Of a stretch of 64,000 bases of DNA, positions 54,751 through 62,812 are shown in pieces. Below the pieces are notes generated by a model. That model saw only the letters and a program-made list of their open reading frames with translations. It did no database searches and was not told the origin of the DNA. The stretch lies in NCBI RefSeq assembly GCF_050864855.1, contig NZ_JBOZWW010000058.1:62001-126000 (forward strand), given 5' to 3'. The position numbers were made by a program, and so were the translations under genes. Origin of the DNA: Cardinium hertigii_C. GTDB lineage: Bacteria; Bacteroidota; Bacteroidia; Cytophagales; Amoebophilaceae. Position 1 is the first letter of the stretch, and each line of letters begins with the position of its first letter.

Positions 54751-57700
54751 TCCTGAGAAAAATAAACCGATTCTAAGAGACGATACAGCTAACAAAAGTA
54801 ATCTCCTTTCCAAAGAAATGGATAAGGCAAAAGCTAACCGATACCCCGCCTCACAAACACAATTAGGTCCGGTATCAGATATAAAAGATACCACTAAGCA
54901 AAAAAAACTTGATCCCAATCATGCAATTTTGAAAAAAAAGTTTTGCTTAGGTGAAGCAAAAATAAACTTAGAAAAATTAACCGGTATTGATAACTTGAGT
55001 GATTTGCTTAATAAGTATGGCCTTTTAATAAAGAAAGAATTAATTAATTCGATTTACAGTGATTCAATCAAAATAGACAATAAGCCATTAAAGATTAGTG
55101 ATTTAGAAGGCGCATACACTGAACTATTTGAAGCAGTCAATATAGAAACGCTGTATACCCATCTCCTTTATAATAAAGAAAAAGCGATTTATGTCATTAG
55201 TGGTACAGATACGCACAATGAAGATAATGCGAAGAATCTATTGGTTAATAAATTAGAACAGTCTAAAAGAGAAGCTATCTGTAATCATATAGGTATTTTT
55301 ACCCATCCCTACTATACATTATCTAATAATAAAACCATACAGTTAGTAAATAGTGCATTTACAGAAAAAACGTTTAAAGAATTATGTGATCAGCATACAT
55401 ATAAGAAAATATATTGGATACAGTGGAATGAATCGCAATCCATCATGATGCTACAGCAGATTTATAATCCTAACTTTTACATCAATAGAAACTTTAATAA
55501 AGTTGTAATTAATAATAAGTCTAAAAGAATATACGGTCTGTCTACAACACTCACACAAGGCACAGAAGATAAATTTATATTTAGTGGTATAGTTGATGAT
55601 GCTTACGATGCCCTTGGAAAATTACTTGGAGTAAAACCTAGTCTATTTAAGAAAGATAAAATTTTTGTCAAGCAAGATGTACAAAAATCAAAAAATAAAT
55701 TTGATAGTCTTTCTGGTACAGTTCACTGGCTTGAAGTAGAAGGAGATGAAAATAATCAACAAATTATTTGGCGTAATTCTAAAGGCAGCCTAGATGGGTT
55801 ACGTAATTACGTTGATAAAAAAGAATATAAAAAAGAATATGAAGAAAGCGAACTTTTGGACACTATACAAGATAGACAAGCCGTAATTATTGCTGCTGAT
55901 CCAGGTATGGGCAAATCAACTACCTTAACCAGATTATATCAACTAAAATTTGGTCTAAATAACTTATCAAAACAAGGTACCTGCAACTGGGTCATTAACA
56001 TAAAGCTTCAAAACCATTTAGAAGCCATTAAAAATATTAATACCAATGGTATCAATATTCTTGAATTTTTATCAGAAGTTGATAAAAATTTGCAAGATAA
56101 CATTACCCAATATTTCTTAAAATTCACTTTAGAGGCAGCAAGAAATTATAAAACAGCTTTGTTAATTATTTTCGATGGTTTTGATAAAGTAACAGATGCA
56201 TCAGATAGGAATAAAGTTACTGCTTTACTAACGCATTTAAAAAACAACACCCATGTTACGTTTTGGGTTACAACTTCTTTGGAGTATCAAAAAACATTAG
56301 AAGATGCTTTATCCACATTTGCAGTAACCCTTAAGCCATTAGATGCTGATGCACAGAAAGATTTTTTAAAAAAAAATCTGACAAATCGTTTAAGTTTAGT
56401 CTGCAGTGAAGATGCGTTAAATATTTCTGAGGATGATACAATTGACAATAGTAAAATCGAGAAATATAGTAAAGCCTTTATAAATAAAGTACAATCTACC
56501 TTTCAAAATGATCAATCGTTTATAGGTATTCCATTGCATTTGCATTTACTGCTGACAAGTTCACAAGAAGAAAAAAACGCAGCAGCTCATATTGTAAGAA
56601 AAGATTATATAACATCATTTAAGAACTGGGTAAGAGAGAATAACGAACCGGATTTCGGTTATATAGATAAAAACAGGTTACAGATCTGTGCAAACATTAT
56701 CGATAGAAAGTATGAGACTTATTTAAAAAAAGTAGGGATTATAGAGGATACGCAAAAAAATAAATTCAAATCTGATGCCAACAAATTGTATAAAAAATTA
56801 GCTAAAAACTTAGTCTATTCTTTACAATCAGCTATAGAAAAAAAAGATATAGATATAATTCTAGCTACTGGATTGGTTCAATTTGATCAGCATGGCTTAG
56901 GATTTATACATCCAGTCTTAGGCGAATATTTTTTATCTGAATACTATATGGATTTGATAATAAAAGAGGGTAATAGACCAAATCAAAATAAATGGGAAGT
57001 ATTTTTAACAGCGATCTTAATAGATGTACAGTATAAGTCTATTCGCTCTTTTATAAATGAAAGGTTAGGAAATAAACAGCTAACTGAAACAACTTTGCAA
57101 AAGTGGGGCGAAAAGATTAAAACATTATCCAACTCAGAAGGCAATACAGGAAAGAGCAATAAACGACTTGAAGCAGAAACCCCATTACACATAGCAGCAA
57201 AAGAAGGGAATATACATATTGCTTATTTTTTGTTGAATAGCATTCAGGATGATGTAAGTTTTTTAATAAACTTTATAAAAAAACTTGACAAGGATGGCAA
57301 TACGGCTTTACATATTGCTATGAGAAATAAGCATACAAATTGTTTAGATGCCTTACTAAAAAAACTTGATAACGATCCAGAAAAATTAAAAATTTTAATG
57401 GAAATAAAAAATAATGATGGCAATACGGCTTTACATATTGCTATGAGAAATACGCATACAAATTGTTTAGATGCCTTACTAAAAAAATTTGATAATGAAA
57501 CGGAAAAACTAAAAAAACTACTGGAAATACAGAACAAAAATGACAATACGGCTTTACATATTGCTATTAGAAATACGCGTACAACCTTTGCAAAAAAATT
57601 ACTAAAACTTTTTGAGAACGATCCAGAAGCACTAAAAAAACTGCTGGAAATACAAAATAATGATGGAAATACAGCTTTACATACAGCCGCTGAAAAGAAT

Positions 57701-58885
57701 CATCAACTTATAAATGCATTACTAAAACCTTTTAAGAACGACCCAAAAGCAATAAAAAAATTGCTGAAAATTAAGGACAGTGATGGATATACCGCTTTGC
57801 ATATAGCCACTATAACAAGCAATCTAGTTTTTATCAATGCTTTATTAGAATTCTTTGCGCTCTATCCGGAAAAATTGAAAAAGCTCATAAAGATTCAGAA
57901 CAATTCTGGAGAAACTGTTTTATATATAGCTGTTTATACAGGTAATTATAATATTATAGCTACTTTGGTAAAACCTTTTGAGCAAGATCTAGAAGCATTG
58001 AAAAAGTGGATAAGAAAGGGTAACAACCATGGAAACACTGTTGTGCATATGGCAGCTGATACAGGTAATTATAATATTATAGCTACTTTGGTAAAACCTT
58101 TTGAGCAAGATCTAGAAGCATTAAATGAGATTATAAAAACCGATAACAAGGATAAAAAAACAGCTTTGCATATAGCACTGCAAAAAAAGCATTATACATT
58201 TTTTGCTAAGTTGATACAACCTTTTGATAAAGAACCTAAAGAACTTACAAAACATTTAAAAACTATGGGTAGCCATCAAGAAACGGCCTTGGATATAGCA
58301 CTCGAAGAAGAGGACTATAATTTTATCATTTCCTTACTAAAACCTCTTGAGCAGCACAAGAAACAATTAAAAGAGGTTATACAAACTCAGAAAGAAGATA
58401 AAAAAACTATTTTGCATATAGTAGCTGAAAAAGGAAATGAACAGTTTGTCACTTCTTTACTCAAACCTTTTGAGAAAGATTTAAAAGCATTGCAAGAAAT
58501 CATAGCCACTGAAGATAGGTATAAAGAAACGGCTTTGCATATAGCACTGCAAAAGGGGCATGATGATTTTGTGATCTCCTTACTACAACCGCTTAAGCAG
58601 GACAAGAAAAAATTAGAAAAAATCACTAAAATTAAGAATAAAGATGGAAAAACTGCCTATGAAGTAAGAAAAAATCAAAATATTGAAATAAAAGAACTAT
58701 TCTTTGATAAATCTAATAAAAAATATAGGTCAAGCATAGATTTAGATAAAATGATTTCACCATTAACTGAATCAATGTCCAGTCTTCTAACGCAAGATGA
58801 ATCTCTTTATAATGTTCCATCTACCACTAATAATACCAATACAAGTTACCCTATAGTGTTCCACACCAATGAAAGAGTTATCTAA
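54743..58885 (+). CDS. NACHT/STAND-type NTPase with C-terminal ankyrin repeats
   Basis: A 1380-aa protein with three regions. Residues 1-370 are an uncharacterised N-terminal part (effector position in STAND proteins). Residues about 380-760 are a NACHT-like NTPase: Walker A GMGKST at 388-393, Walker B LLIIFDGFD at 473-481 with the two-acid pattern typical of NACHT, then helical WH-like parts (FIGIPLHLHLLLTSS, LVQFDQHGLGFIHPVLGEYFLSEYY). Residues about 811-1320 hold about 13 ankyrin-type repeats with a 41-residue period instead of 33. A Ser/Thr/Asn-rich tail follows. Bacterial NACHT proteins often act in anti-phage defence, while ankyrin repeats in symbionts often target host proteins; the sequence does not decide between them. 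No signal peptide is present. Confidence 0.8.
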   Translation: MNDPEKNKPILRDDTANKSNLLSKEMDKAKANRYPASQTQLGPVSDIKDTTKQKKLDPNHAILKKKFCLGEAKINLEKLTGIDNLSDLLNKYGLLIKKELINSIYSDSIKIDNKPLKISDLEGAYTELFEAVNIETLYTHLLYNKEKAIYVISGTDTHNEDNAKNLLVNKLEQSKREAICNHIGIFTHPYYTLSNNKTIQLVNSAFTEKTFKELCDQHTYKKIYWIQWNESQSIMMLQQIYNPNFYINRNFNKVVINNKSKRIYGLSTTLTQGTEDKFIFSGIVDDAYDALGKLLGVKPSLFKKDKIFVKQDVQKSKNKFDSLSGTVHWLEVEGDENNQQIIWRNSKGSLDGLRNYVDKKEYKKEYEESELLDTIQDRQAVIIAADPGMGKSTTLTRLYQLKFGLNNLSKQGTCNWVINIKLQNHLEAIKNINTNGINILEFLSEVDKNLQDNITQYFLKFTLEAARNYKTALLIIFDGFDKVTDASDRNKVTALLTHLKNNTHVTFWVTTSLEYQKTLEDALSTFAVTLKPLDADAQKDFLKKNLTNRLSLVCSEDALNISEDDTIDNSKIEKYSKAFINKVQSTFQNDQSFIGIPLHLHLLLTSSQEEKNAAAHIVRKDYITSFKNWVRENNEPDFGYIDKNRLQICANIIDRKYETYLKKVGIIEDTQKNKFKSDANKLYKKLAKNLVYSLQSAIEKKDIDIILATGLVQFDQHGLGFIHPVLGEYFLSEYYMDLIIKEGNRPNQNKWEVFLTAILIDVQYKSIRSFINERLGNKQLTETTLQKWGEKIKTLSNSEGNTGKSNKRLEAETPLHIAAKEGNIHIAYFLLNSIQDDVSFLINFIKKLDKDGNTALHIAMRNKHTNCLDALLKKLDNDPEKLKILMEIKNNDGNTALHIAMRNTHTNCLDALLKKFDNETEKLKKLLEIQNKNDNTALHIAIRNTRTTFAKKLLKLFENDPEALKKLLEIQNNDGNTALHTAAEKNHQLINALLKPFKNDPKAIKKLLKIKDSDGYTALHIATITSNLVFINALLEFFALYPEKLKKLIKIQNNSGETVLYIAVYTGNYNIIATLVKPFEQDLEALKKWIRKGNNHGNTVVHMAADTGNYNIIATLVKPFEQDLEALNEIIKTDNKDKKTALHIALQKKHYTFFAKLIQPFDKEPKELTKHLKTMGSHQETALDIALEEEDYNFIISLLKPLEQHKKQLKEVIQTQKEDKKTILHIVAEKGNEQFVTSLLKPFEKDLKALQEIIATEDRYKETALHIALQKGHDDFVISLLQPLKQDKKKLEKITKIKNKDGKTAYEVRKNQNIEIKELFFDKSNKKYRSSIDLDKMISPLTESMSSLLTQDESLYNVPSTTNNTNTSYPIVFHTNERVI
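57180..58660 (+). repeat. Array of 41-codon ankyrin-type repeats
   Basis: Units of 123 bases (41 aa), each with an ankyrin core (NTALHIAMRN type) extended by a helix such as DNDPEKLKKLLEIQ. Near-identical DNA copies exist: about 64 bases at 57298 and 57421, and about 62 identical bases starting at 57940 and 58063, each 123 bases apart. Neighbouring units therefore duplicated recently. Confidence 0.85.
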
Positions 58886-59168
58886 TGAGAAAATTAAAAT
58901 CAATAAAGTTGATTAATTGTAGCAATAAAGGTTGGTTTTACAAACACTATACATGTACTGATTCTGGGGTTTTTGTTGTTATCTATTGATAGTCATCAAT
59001 AGATAATAACCCGCTATACCTTTTACTGGATTATATAAGTCTACTATTCACGGTATGAGATACAATCAATAGCACTAAAATAATTGAAGCTAAAAAAAGT
59101 ATCTATTTTCGATAATGTCGCTATAATAATAGCCAAACAATATCCAAAATTTAAGATAAAAGGAAGCA
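58886..59168. other. Intergenic region with a small inverted repeat
   Basis: 283 bases after the NACHT-ankyrin gene. GTTATCTATTGA and TCAATAGATAAT around 58979-59005 form an inverted repeat (about 10 bp, short loop) that could end that transcript. No gene is seen. Confidence 0.4.
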
Positions 59169-59666
59169 TTATACAAAATCATATATATGGGAGAGAATCT
59201 TATACAATCTATGATGATAGTTGCCTGGATCATAAAAAGATACATACTGATAGAGAAGCAAGTTCCGCTGCTGTATGTAGTCGATACAACCAAATATGGT
59301 TACGATATATATCAGAATGATTGGAATTAAAAGTATACAATACCAATAAATCTGCTGCCAGCAGACCAACCGATAACCTGCATGTACCTTAAACAGTCGC
59401 TTAGTAGAAACGTTCTTATTCATAGATAATGCCAGTATCTTAAGGCCACAAGGTATCAATAAAGGTGGACAGCATTTTACACCAGAAATAAAAGCTTCAT
59501 ATGCTCCTCCACGCGAAATGGCTAAAATATCAGGAAAGTTATGTTGATAAAACAGGGTAGAATTAACGTATTTAAACTCTATGGCATCCACAAACCCTAC
59601 TTCTATGGTCTGAAAGCAAAAAAAGTAAAGAGGAACCATGAACTTTGAATATAAAAACGGAATCAT
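59169..59666 (-). CDS. Uncertain membrane ORF, perhaps a permease fragment
   Basis: A 165-aa frame with hydrophobic segments (FMVPLYFFCFQTI, CCPPLLIPCGLKILAL, IYWYCILLIPIILIYIVTIFG) and a weak likeness to the N-terminal part of an AmpG-type MFS permease (the ...FPDILAISRGGAYEAFISG... then PCGLKILAL order). No family can be assigned safely. It is probably a decayed gene or a chance frame; overlapping shorter frames exist on both strands. Confidence 0.3.
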   Translation of the reverse strand: MIPFLYSKFMVPLYFFCFQTIEVGFVDAIEFKYVNSTLFYQHNFPDILAISRGGAYEAFISGVKCCPPLLIPCGLKILALSMNKNVSTKRLFKVHAGYRLVCWQQIYWYCILLIPIILIYIVTIFGCIDYIQQRNLLLYQYVSFYDPGNYHHRLYKILSHIYDFV

Positions 59667-59855
59667 ACAAAAAAATTTTATTTAAATTTTAATTAAAAAC
59701 TGCTTATATGTTTTTTAAGAAAGGATAATAAATAACATTTTTTTGTGCTACCAATTTACAAAAATGTCTGTATAAAAGTCAATTTTTTATTACAAAGTCG
59801 TTAAAATTTTCTATTGCAGCAGCCTCAATAGTATGTATTACGGGGCTATAATACA

Positions 59856-60434
59856 CTACCCCATTCTTAGGTCTACATTAGATATTAGTCGGGTCAGCCA
59901 ATGGTAAAACGAATAGTTTGGGCTTAACTCAGGATGAAAAGTAGTTACGACAATATTATTTTGACGAAGCAACATGGGTCTACCTGCTAAGGAAACAAGG
60001 ACTGCTACATCTTGACCTACAAAAGTAACTTCAGGAGCCCTAATGCACACTATTTTGAGAGGTGATATACCCAATAAACTAGTTCCCAGGCCGACAAAAC
60101 TATTGATTTGCCGACCATAAGCGTTGCGTTTTACTTCGATATCAATAAGCCCTAGATAGTCCTTTGCAACAGGAGTGGGACGAGATAGGATAATGAGACC
60201 CGCACAAGTGGCCAAAATTAGTTTCCCTTGTTGCGCAAAGGCTACGATAGCTTCTTTCCAGTTCAAAGGCTTCATAAGCTTCAAGAGTGCAGTTGATTCT
60301 CCGCCAGGAATAATTAAAACGTGGATTTGAACCAGTTCTTCTGGTCTTTTGATCAATTGACTTTGCAGACCGAATCGTTCTAAAGCCTTTTGATGCAAGC
60401 CGAATCCTCCTTGCAAAGCAAGTATGCCAAACAT
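59856..60434 (-). CDS. pdxT: Pyridoxal 5'-phosphate synthase glutaminase subunit PdxT
   Basis: The glutaminase that feeds ammonia to PdxS for making vitamin B6 (PLP). The 192-aa protein (from the ATG at 60434) has GILALQGGFGLHQKAL, IIPGGEST, the nucleophile Cys77 in ATCAGLIIL and the His/Glu pair in TFHPELS. One base separates the pdxS stop from this ATG, which marks a tight operon; an upstream TTG at 60455 is less likely. Length is typical. Confidence 0.94.
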   Translation of the reverse strand: MFGILALQGGFGLHQKALERFGLQSQLIKRPEELVQIHVLIIPGGESTALLKLMKPLNWKEAIVAFAQQGKLILATCAGLIILSRPTPVAKDYLGLIDIEVKRNAYGRQINSFVGLGTSLLGISPLKIVCIRAPEVTFVGQDVAVLVSLAGRPMLLRQNNIVVTTFHPELSPNYSFYHWLTRLISNVDLRMG

Positions 60435-60435
60435 T

Positions 60436-61323
60436 TTAATATCCCCTGTTGGCAAGGATCTCTTTTTCTGAAAGATGATCAGTAGGTATTCCTAATAAAG
60501 GGGCTCCTAAAGCCTCAGATACTTTGGCCAGAACCTTTGGATCTTGAAAGTGGGTGGTTGCCTGTACAATCGCACTGGCTCGTTTTTTCGGATGTTCTGA
60601 CTTAAAAATTCCAGAGCCGACAAAAATGGCTTCTGCCCCCAAACGCATCATTAAAGCAGCATCTGCTGGAGTAGCAATGCCCCCGGCTGCAAAATTAGGT
60701 ACAGGCAATTTACCTTCCCTTGCAACTGTTTCGACTAAATGTAGAGGAGCACCCCACTCTTTTGAGGCTACTTGAAGCTCTTCAGCGGTCAAAGTAGCAA
60801 GGGAGCGAATCTGACGCTGAATAGTGCGCATATGTTTAACCGCTTGAATCACATCTCCTGTACCGGCTTCTCCTTTTGTACGTAAAAGGGCTGCTCCTTC
60901 TCCAATGCGACGAAGTGCTTCTCCTAAATCGCAACACCCGCAAACAAAGGGAATTTTAAAGGGATGTTTATTAATATGAAAGGCTCCATCTGCTGGTGTC
61001 AAAACCTCACTCTCATCGATAAAATCAACCCCTAATGCTTCTAATATTTCCGCTTCTACAAAGTGACCAATACGAACCTTAGCCATAACTGGAATAGAAA
61101 CAGCTCCCATGATTTCTCGTATTTTCTGAACATCACTCATACGAGCTACCCCACCTTGTACCCGGATATCTGAGGGAACTCGCTCTAAAGCCATTACAGC
61201 AACAGCGCCTGCTGCTTCTGCTATCTTTGCTTGATCTGAAGTGGTAACATCCATAATGACACCTCCTTTTAGCATTTCAGCAAAGCCTGTTTTTAAATTT
61301 ATTGGTTGATCAATCATTTTCAA
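60436..61323 (-). CDS. pdxS: Pyridoxal 5'-phosphate synthase lyase subunit PdxS
   Basis: Builds PLP from ribose 5-phosphate, glyceraldehyde 3-phosphate and ammonia. The 295-aa protein has GFAEMLKGGVIMDV (D25), the Schiff-base lysine in PVMAKVRIGH (K82), DFIDESEVLTPAD, FVCGCCDLGEALRRI, the second lysine in LRTKGEAGTGD and FAAGGIATPADAALMMRLGAE. It is complete. Most Bacteroidetes use the DXP-dependent route; the PdxS/PdxT route here, in a reduced endosymbiont, suggests acquisition by transfer and a possible nutritional role. That is inference. Confidence 0.96.
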   Translation of the reverse strand: MKMIDQPINLKTGFAEMLKGGVIMDVTTSDQAKIAEAAGAVAVMALERVPSDIRVQGGVARMSDVQKIREIMGAVSIPVMAKVRIGHFVEAEILEALGVDFIDESEVLTPADGAFHINKHPFKIPFVCGCCDLGEALRRIGEGAALLRTKGEAGTGDVIQAVKHMRTIQRQIRSLATLTAEELQVASKEWGAPLHLVETVAREGKLPVPNFAAGGIATPADAALMMRLGAEAIFVGSGIFKSEHPKKRASAIVQATTHFQDPKVLAKVSEALGAPLLGIPTDHLSEKEILANRGY

Positions 61324-61346
61324 TTATACTGAGTGGATGGATATTT

Positions 61347-61811
61347 TTAATCTTCCCGTTGTTCATGCTCTATGAATGTCATAATCTCTTGCTTAATGTC
61401 CGCCAACTCATTATTATTGGCCAATACAACTAAAATTTTTAAAAGCTTAGTGTAATCCTCCATCAGTCGCAAATATTTTTTATTCAACTTTTTTAATCGA
61501 ATACAATAGGGGTCGCTTATCATATCATTTGACTCATCGCTATACTTATATCCATCTCCCTTAGGGACGTAATGACGGCTTTCATCGTCATCTTGTTTTT
61601 TATTCTTTGCATATATATCTGGAAAATCATTGGCAAAATCATAGTGTATTATTTTACCAATCTGTATAATAAAATCTTCTTTTATATCCGCTTCCTTTAG
61701 CTTAGTATAAAGCGTGTTACGGGCAATACCTAGCTTACTAGCCAATGCTTTCATTCGAAAACCACTCTTCTTAATAGCCGCTTCCACTATTTTCCCTTTA
61801 TGTTGCTCCAT
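61347..61811 (-). CDS. HTH-domain regulator A (paralogue pair)
   Basis: A 154-aa protein with an N-terminal Fis/XRE-like helix-turn-helix (GKIVEAAIKKSGFRMKALASKLGIARNTLYTKLKEA, about 5-40). A conserved segment FIIQIGKIIHYDFANDFPDIY and a variable linker follow, then a helical tail (KLNKKYLRLMEDYTKLLKILVVLANNNELADIKQEI). It is clearly related to the 161-aa protein at 62059-62547. A DNA-binding regulator is likely; targets are unknown. It is 23 bases downstream of the TAG-like AT-rich pdxS 5' region on the same strand. Confidence 0.7.
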   Translation of the reverse strand: MEQHKGKIVEAAIKKSGFRMKALASKLGIARNTLYTKLKEADIKEDFIIQIGKIIHYDFANDFPDIYAKNKKQDDDESRHYVPKGDGYKYSDESNDMISDPYCIRLKKLNKKYLRLMEDYTKLLKILVVLANNNELADIKQEIMTFIEHEQRED

Positions 61812-61884
61812 GACTAGAATATAAATCTCTGAAAATAAGATAAAAAATAGTATAGTTACACAATAAGCTTATATAAGCTTGCTC

Positions 61885-61924
61885 ATTAAATGTACAAATA
61901 TTGTATAAAAGTTGATAAATATAC
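61885..61924 (-). promoter_or_regulatory. Conserved 40-bp upstream element, copy A
   Basis: Lies 74 bases before the start codon of regulator A. It matches the element upstream of regulator B at 31 of 40 positions, while the DNA between element and gene is not similar. A 13-base inverted repeat TACAAATATTGTA is at its centre. It may be the promoter or an operator bound by these regulators. Confidence 0.55.
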
Positions 61925-62058
61925 AAAAATAATAAAAGCGTAACTTACGAAATTAATTTTATTGTTTTATGCCAAAATTGAAGATGGCTATTGGAGCAGT
62001 ATGTGCTCCACATAGATCTATATACACAGGCTATAACAAATGAGGATATTTTTTTTAT

Positions 62059-62547
62059 TTAATCTTCTTTTCTTTGATTTTCTATAAACTTTATAATTTC
62101 CTTTTTAAGGTCTACCGATTCGTTCTTATTGGCTAAACGAATTAAAACTTTAAAAAGTTTATCATAATCCTCCATGCGTTTTATATATTTTTCGCTTAAA
62201 ACCTGTAATTTAAAGAAATATTGATTTTTATATAGATGGTCATAAAGTGGCCATTCATCAGTGTTACCAACCACTACAGACTTATCTGGATAGAGGCGCT
62301 CAAAACTATTTGTAAATTTACCAGCTACTCTTTTATACACTTCTGGAAAAATGTGAGAAAAATCATAGTGTATGATATTACCCACACGTATAATAAACGA
62401 ATCCTCTAACACTGCTTGCTTTAACTTGGTATAAAGGGTATTGCGGACAATGCCTAATCTCTTAGCCACTACTTTCATTTGATAACCAGTTTTTTTAATA
62501 GCTTTTTTAACTATTTCGCCTTTATGCTTTTCTGTGAACTGTTCCAT
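62059..62547 (-). CDS. HTH-domain regulator B (paralogue pair)
   Basis: A 162-aa protein from the ATG at 62547 (the longer frame begins at a non-homologous 28-residue leader from 62631). The N-terminal HTH (KGEIVKKAIKKTGYQMKVVAKRLGIVRNTLYTKLKQA) and the following FIIRVGNIIHYDFSHIFPEVY parallel regulator A, as does the helical tail (EKYIKRMEDYDKLFKVLIRLANKNESVDLKKEIIKFIE); the middle is diverged. About half of the residues are shared with A, so the duplication is not recent. It is probably a DNA-binding regulator. Confidence 0.7.
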   Translation of the reverse strand: MEQFTEKHKGEIVKKAIKKTGYQMKVVAKRLGIVRNTLYTKLKQAVLEDSFIIRVGNIIHYDFSHIFPEVYKRVAGKFTNSFERLYPDKSVVVGNTDEWPLYDHLYKNQYFFKLQVLSEKYIKRMEDYDKLFKVLIRLANKNESVDLKKEIIKFIENQRKED

Positions 62548-62620
62548 AAACGTAATATAAGTAACGATGAGACATACAAAAAAGCACCATTTTTGCTTAA
62601 ATGTGTTGATACAACTGACA

Positions 62621-62660
62621 ATAAAATGCACATATATTGTACCAATATTGTTAACTATAC
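62621..62660 (-). promoter_or_regulatory. Conserved 40-bp upstream element, copy B
   Basis: Lies 74 bases before the ATG of regulator B, the same distance as copy A has from regulator A. Shared core: AAATG-ACA-ATATTGTA and, further out, TTG-TAA-TATAC. The match at equal spacing supports the ATG at 62547 as the real start. Confidence 0.55.
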
Positions 62661-62812
62661 TTTTAGAAAAAAAGCTTATTTTAGTGAAAGTTAGTTTTGT
62701 TTTGTTTTAAAAACAAATTGAAACTATATTTAGTGCCTTAAATTGTGAGGTTAAGGAATAGTTGTTTTACAAACGCTTGTGGAACGTTTGCTAAAATGAT
62801 GGATCGAATGCG

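Noticed and set aside
59084..59320. 78-codon plus-strand frame near 59.2 kb
   Set aside because: Overlaps the uncertain minus-strand frame and shows no domain; neither is firm.
61885..61924. Reading the conserved upstream element as a transposon end
   Set aside because: It occurs as a single copy at fixed distance from each HTH gene and has no inverted partner, so a regulatory reading is simpler.
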